NCBI GenBank assembly: GCA_943736015.1
Contig: OX031058.1
Span: 14,595,001-14,659,000 of the forward strand
Length of the DNA stretch: 64,000 bases
Source: Tridacna crocea
Taxonomy: Eukaryota; Mollusca; Bivalvia; Cardiida; Cardiidae
Direction of reading: 5' to 3'
In this document: in pieces, positions 56,601-62,600 of the stretch
Position numbering within the stretch: the stretch's first letter is position 1
How the letters are laid out: each line of letters starts with the position of its first letter
Translations under genes and position numbers: made by a program
The notes under the pieces: model-generated
What the model saw: only the letters and a program-made list of their open reading frames with translations
What the model was told of the DNA's origin: nothing
Database searches by the model: none

Positions 56601-59600
56601 TCAAGACATTTGAAAGTCTAAAATTACATGCTGACTTTCACGGCATGGGGAAGATGCAAAAAGCAAGAAGACCTTAAGTTAGATCTAGCAGATGTATAAA
56701 ATGGGACTTCAAATTAGGACGATGTTTTATTTCTTTCAACCCCCAAATATATCGTTGTCTGCGCATGTCATATTCTTCGAAAATTCGACTGTCTTATATG
56801 ACGCATCACTAGCCCCAAAAGCGAGCTGACTGTAATATTACGCTCTATAAACTAGCAATGTAGAAAATAGCTTCTATCAACACGTTTGAGGAGAAATGAA
56901 ATCTGCTTTAGCTCCAGATTTCTCTAAACTGCTGATCATAGCTGAGTGAATTGCACGAGGTAGCGTTTTATTTAGTAAACGTTTATTTTAGTTTGAAATT
57001 CAAAGTTACGGTTGTCGCGTAGGAAAGTGGTTCGGTTCTCTACCCAGGATGCCCATATCAGATAGATGAGTATTTATAGAATGCCATCTAGCGGGAGATA
57101 ATGCAAATATATATGTGAACACGACCTCCATCGACTGTCAATAATACAATCCATTGTGAAACTGAGAAAGCGTTTTAACCCTTTAGCAGCTAAGCGCGAC
57201 TCGCTGACCATTTGCGAACGGTGTAGATCAAGATCAGACTCCACAGAACGTGCAGTCTGATCTTTGATCTGCACCGTCCGATGACGAGATGTTTATACCT
57301 AAAACATAACTTTGAAATAGCAGTATTCGGGTCGTTACTATTTGACTCCCATTTTTACTTACTTAACCCTTTCCCAAACAATCCCTGGTTTTTTACGGGT
57401 ATGGAATAGTGGCCTTTTTGAAACATTGTGGGCAAAGGAGAAAATGCTGGTAACCAGCATTTTCTCCTTTTCCCACAATGTTTTCTACCCTATCATAGAC
57501 AGAAATCATCTTTTCAGCAAGAGTTGAATTGTCGTCTGCAAATGCTTTCAGTTTGGTTTAGTCCAAAAGTTTGTCGTTGGGAAAGAGTTAACAGGATAAG
57601 GGTTGATATACTGGTTTGACTAAATTAGCGGGCGGTATTAATCCAAGATCATACGGCATGTTTTGTGCAGTCTGATCTTGGATGGATAGCGTCTGCAAAA
57701 GTCCAGGTTTTCGTGTATGAAGCCAAAACGGTTTTACATAATTATATGTATCCTTATAATGTCCTGCAAAATGCGAAAATGGGCATTCGGGCATTTGCGT
57801 AAAGTGTCCCTTCGGATTAGCCTGCGCAGTCTGCGCGGGCTTATCTGAGACGACACTTTCCGTTTTTGTGTAATTTTCTGTTTTGTTTATGTCTATCGAA
57901 AGGCAATATTTACTGAAGTCGTAAAGTGCCGTCTCGGATTAGTCTGCGCAGACTGCGCAGGCTAATCCGAGACTACACTTCACGCAAATGTCCAATTGGC
58001 AATTTTCGCGTGTGTTTCAGGCCATTATATGCATGTCATAATTTAGGACAATGTGAATAAGCATGTATTTTGTTTAATTGCCAGAAATTTAGACAATATA
58101 AAAGAACTTTGCGTGTGATCGACAGATTTCATTCAAATGTTCCAAGTTTTTCACCTTTACGCTATTTAGCGCGACTCAAGGCCCTTTTTGTAGACAGAAT
58201 AGACCAGTATTTCATACAAAAGGTAAAAAAGGTTGTCTTTACTAATTACAGAAAAGCTGTTTGAAGTCTTGGTCTTTTCACTAATAACTATATATACGAA
58301 ACAAAAAAGTCTTCCCCAATTTGAGAGCAGCAGCAGAAGACAGACTAAACGAGAAGCTTATTAACCTTTTCCCAAACGGCAACTTTTGGACTAGACCAAA
58401 TTGAAAGCATTTTGCAGATGACAAATTAACAGCTGCTAAAAAGTTTATTTTTCTATATGATAGGGTAGAAAACATTGTAGGAAAAGGAGAAAATGCTGGT
58501 TACCGGCATTTTCTCCTTTTCCTACAATGTTTTCAAAAGGCTTCTATTCCTAAAAACCAAGGATTGTTCGGAAAAGGGTTAATAGGATTTCTCTGAATAA
58601 AGGGTCAGAAAACATTGAAAAAAGACGAAAAATATGAATTCAAACTTTTTCCCCTTTACCACAATTTTTTTATAAGTCACCTTTTTCAGTGTTATTATAT
58701 TCAGATTGTTTGTTAAAGGATTTAACTGCTCAATGCAAAACTCACCTCGAAATACGCATCAAAATCGTCAGTAAAGCAAGCAATCTGGAACTGATTTGTA
58801 GAAGTATCTCGTCTTATCCGCAATCTGTCTGCCAGGCCAGGATCAACGTGCTTCAGGGATTCGCAGAAATCCTACAACACACAGCATTTTCAAGTTCTCC
58901 CTTAACCCTTCACACCATAGATACTCATTTCTACACATTGCTTGTAGGAGCCTTTGGAAAACATTGTGGCAAAAGGTGAAATTGCTCGTGACGAGCAATT
59001 TCACCTTTTGTCACAATGTTTTCTATCCTATCAAAAGGTGTCATTTACACATAAGAAACGGCTTCATCCTCACTGTCATTTAGGGTCAATTAGAGATACC
59101 ATAGAAATGCCTTATGGGGTAAAGGGTTAATGTTTTCTGAGCTTTCCAAGACAAATCTCGTAATTTGTGTCATATTTCAGGTTTGGAGTTCGGACTGGCC
59201 TAAAACTTTGTCGCTTGCTAAAGGTTTAAATGACATAAATGTATATAGGATCTGACATAAGTTAGTATTTGAGATAGAATTTAATTATACGAGTCATCAA
59301 GAAATGTTATTAAGCGAGCCTTTGGCGGGTTTATTAACATTTTTTTTTTTTTGTGAACGAGTCTATTAAAGTTTTATCTTAAAAGCCAACCAGTGTCCGA
59401 TTCTTTTTATCACGTAACTGTATAACAAGAATTTTACTTCAAAATCTGTTAAATGTGTTAATAATAATAATAATAATAACAATAATAATAATGTGTAGTG
59501 AAATTTACATGAAGCATATGCGCTTCTTTGACAGGTAAATTACGAAGGAAAAGTAGTTCCAAAGAAATTTGCATATATTGAATTTGTTTTGAATCTAAAA

Positions 59601-62600
59601 CGTGAAAAGATTAACATCTTTATCATGATTAAGAATTTTGACCATTGATTTCTTTCAGGAACCTATAGGGCAGTAATGTTTTCGAAATGAAGCGTATAAT
59701 TAGACTGTTGACAAAATATATAGCGCTATTTTCTTATCTCAGACGTATGTGAGACAAAATAATTCGTAAAGGCTGTATACGTTGAAAACAAGTTATGTCA
59801 TAAATTCGCATCCTGCTCCTTTTTGCGTGCATGCATGTGAATTTAACCCTTTACCAAACGACAAAATTTTAGACTGTTACAAACTGAAAACACTTGCAGA
59901 TGACAAAGTAAACGTAACTCCAGAAAGTCGAAAACATTATGGGAAAAGGAGAAAATGCTGTGTCACCAGCATTTTCTCTTTTTCTCAAAATGTTTTTAAA
60001 ATGCTTCTATCTCTGGGTCGTGAAAACCTAGGATTGTTTGGTAAAGAGTTAAATAGTGTTACAAGTATTGGTAATTAAACGATATTCCTCTGTATATAGG
60101 CCTTGTTTTTCTGCTCGCATATATATGTGTTGTGATCATTCTGGTGAGTTCCCACAATACATTTTTTTTCGGAGGAATACATATATATACAGTCCCACCA
60201 CTTAATATTCTGACACGATGACTGATAAATACTATACGCCAAAGCAAGGCGTTTCTTGAACACGTCAAGGCTAGCATCACGGACAAAGTATCACGTTCCT
60301 TTCGCCATAGCGGGAATAGGTATATTTATATAATATAAACCCGCAGTAGGCATTTACGAACCTTCATTGCAACCTGAGCGGCATCTGACTCCATGTTGAA
60401 TCCATAGTCAAGAACTGTCTTTCCGTGGCAAAACTTTCCAGATTTCAAATTACAGTAACTGATATCTGCTGGTTCTAGGCCCCAAACTAAATAGAGTCGC
60501 TGGTACTCGTCTTCGTGGTTCCGAATAAAATAGAAATAATGGCGCTTTGACGCCTTGGCGTAGTTATGGGTACTGCGGAAAAGACGAAGCTGAAAAGTTA
60601 AAGGAAAGTACGGTGTTGGCAAGTTTTCTTGAAGCACATTTCCATTGGGCAACTCGAGTTCATGTTTGAAGCCTATTGGGTTTTTTTTTTTTTTCAGCCT
60701 GAGCTATGGTTTTTGTGGCATTTGTCGAAGACAATGCCACTAGGAGATCAATAATAAATGTTCCGTATTGTATTCTGAAGATCATGTATGGTATTTTGTG
60801 CAAAACCACAGGAAATAAGCCCAATTAAACACAATTTTTCTCGACAAATTGGTTTTTCAAAAGCACTCGATCTATAATTGGAAATGACGTTTTGATATAA
60901 ACTGCAAAAGGCCATCGATCGTTGAAATATTTTTCTTTGATTGATAATAGCTTCCCATCTTCATAGCCCTCTATTGGCGGAATGATATGCACAAAATTTG
61001 TCTCCTAGCCACTTTGCTTTCGGGGTTGTTCGTTCCAAAACCAGTTCGTCCCTGGGTTTATTCGCCCCATGATTGCTCGCTACTCAGTTGATTGTGCATG
61101 AATATTTTCAGGAAGAAAACTTAATTATAATGTTGGGAATTAGACCCTGGCGGCCAAAGACATCTCAAAATCATAGTATCCGTGTATAGAATTAATTGAA
61201 ATTCACTGTATTTACATGGCTTCTCTATCTACCCATCTTGAATGATAGAGCTTTGTTATTTGGTATGTAGTGGACCTGTTCAAGTCTTGTTAGCCCACCT
61301 GAGCACAACATGTTAACTCAGTTTGAAACTGGATCACCTGGGATCATAAACTAGGTCTCGAGGTTAAGTTAAGATAATACCTTGTGGGCACTCTAGATGC
61401 CACATTTTTAGCTCGATTGACTTGAAAATTAATAAGAATGTTTGTCTTAATAAAATCTAGGATGAGTTCAAAATTGGGTCACCTGGGATAATAATCTTGG
61501 TACTAAGGTCAAATTAAAGAAATTCCTTGTGGGCAGTCTAGAGGCTGCATTTCTTTCTCATTTGACTTAAGAACTGTTCAGAGTCAGAGTGTTTATCTTG
61601 ATAATTTTTAATGAGTTCTAAGTTTGGCTAGTCGGGTGATAAATATTAGGTCAACTTTAGGAAATAAGGAAATTGGTCAGCATTTTTGTCCTGATGAAAT
61701 GTTGAGTGAGGGTGGAATTAGGTCACCTGGGGTCATGAAAAAGGTCACTTGGTCAAATTTAAGAAATACCTTGTTGGCACTCTAGAGGCCACATTTATTG
61801 CTTAATTAACTTGAAAACTGTTCAGAATGTTTGTCCAGATAATTTTTTGATGAGTTCTAAATTGGGTCAGTCGGGTGATGAATTAGGTAAACTTTAGGAA
61901 ATTCCTTGTGGACGCTCTACAGGCCACATTCTATGGTCAATTGACTGGACAAACGGTCAGAAATTGAATTATGCACGAGGAGTGAATTTGCAGATTGACT
62001 CGGGTGGGCAATCTTTTTTTCAAATTATTAATTCCACGCCGTGGATTCATTGACAAATGCCACATCAGCGTTCTCAACGCTTTGCTTGATTTAAGGTAGT
62101 GGACACATAGCACTTCTAGTGCAATATGGAATAAAATTACTTATTAGGTGATAAAAAGGCTTTATACTGGTATAAAAACTTCGGCACATTTTTAACCGAG
62201 CAGAAATTCTTTTGATGTCTATCTTGAAATTATTTGTTGATACTGTTGTTAGTTTTCAGAAAAGGGAGGTAATTATTATCTCTCTTTGAAATGTGTAAAT
62301 AGTGGTTTTAGATTTATAAATGATGATTCTAAGAAGGGAAATTGGAAAAAGTGGCTCTATTAAAGTAGTACAATATTACCTATTTTATTCACAGCAAATG
62401 TTGTAGGATAATATTACAGGAGAAATAGTTGTTTTCTTTTACGTTAAGATATAGGGCATGGCATACCGATAGATCGGCGTAAAAATAATGATAACTATAT
62501 GGGCCATGCTCTCTGAAAAAAAGAATTTAATCCATCTATAAAAATTATCGACTCATGTCAGCCTGTGCAGTCAGCACAGACTGAATTGAATCACAACTTT

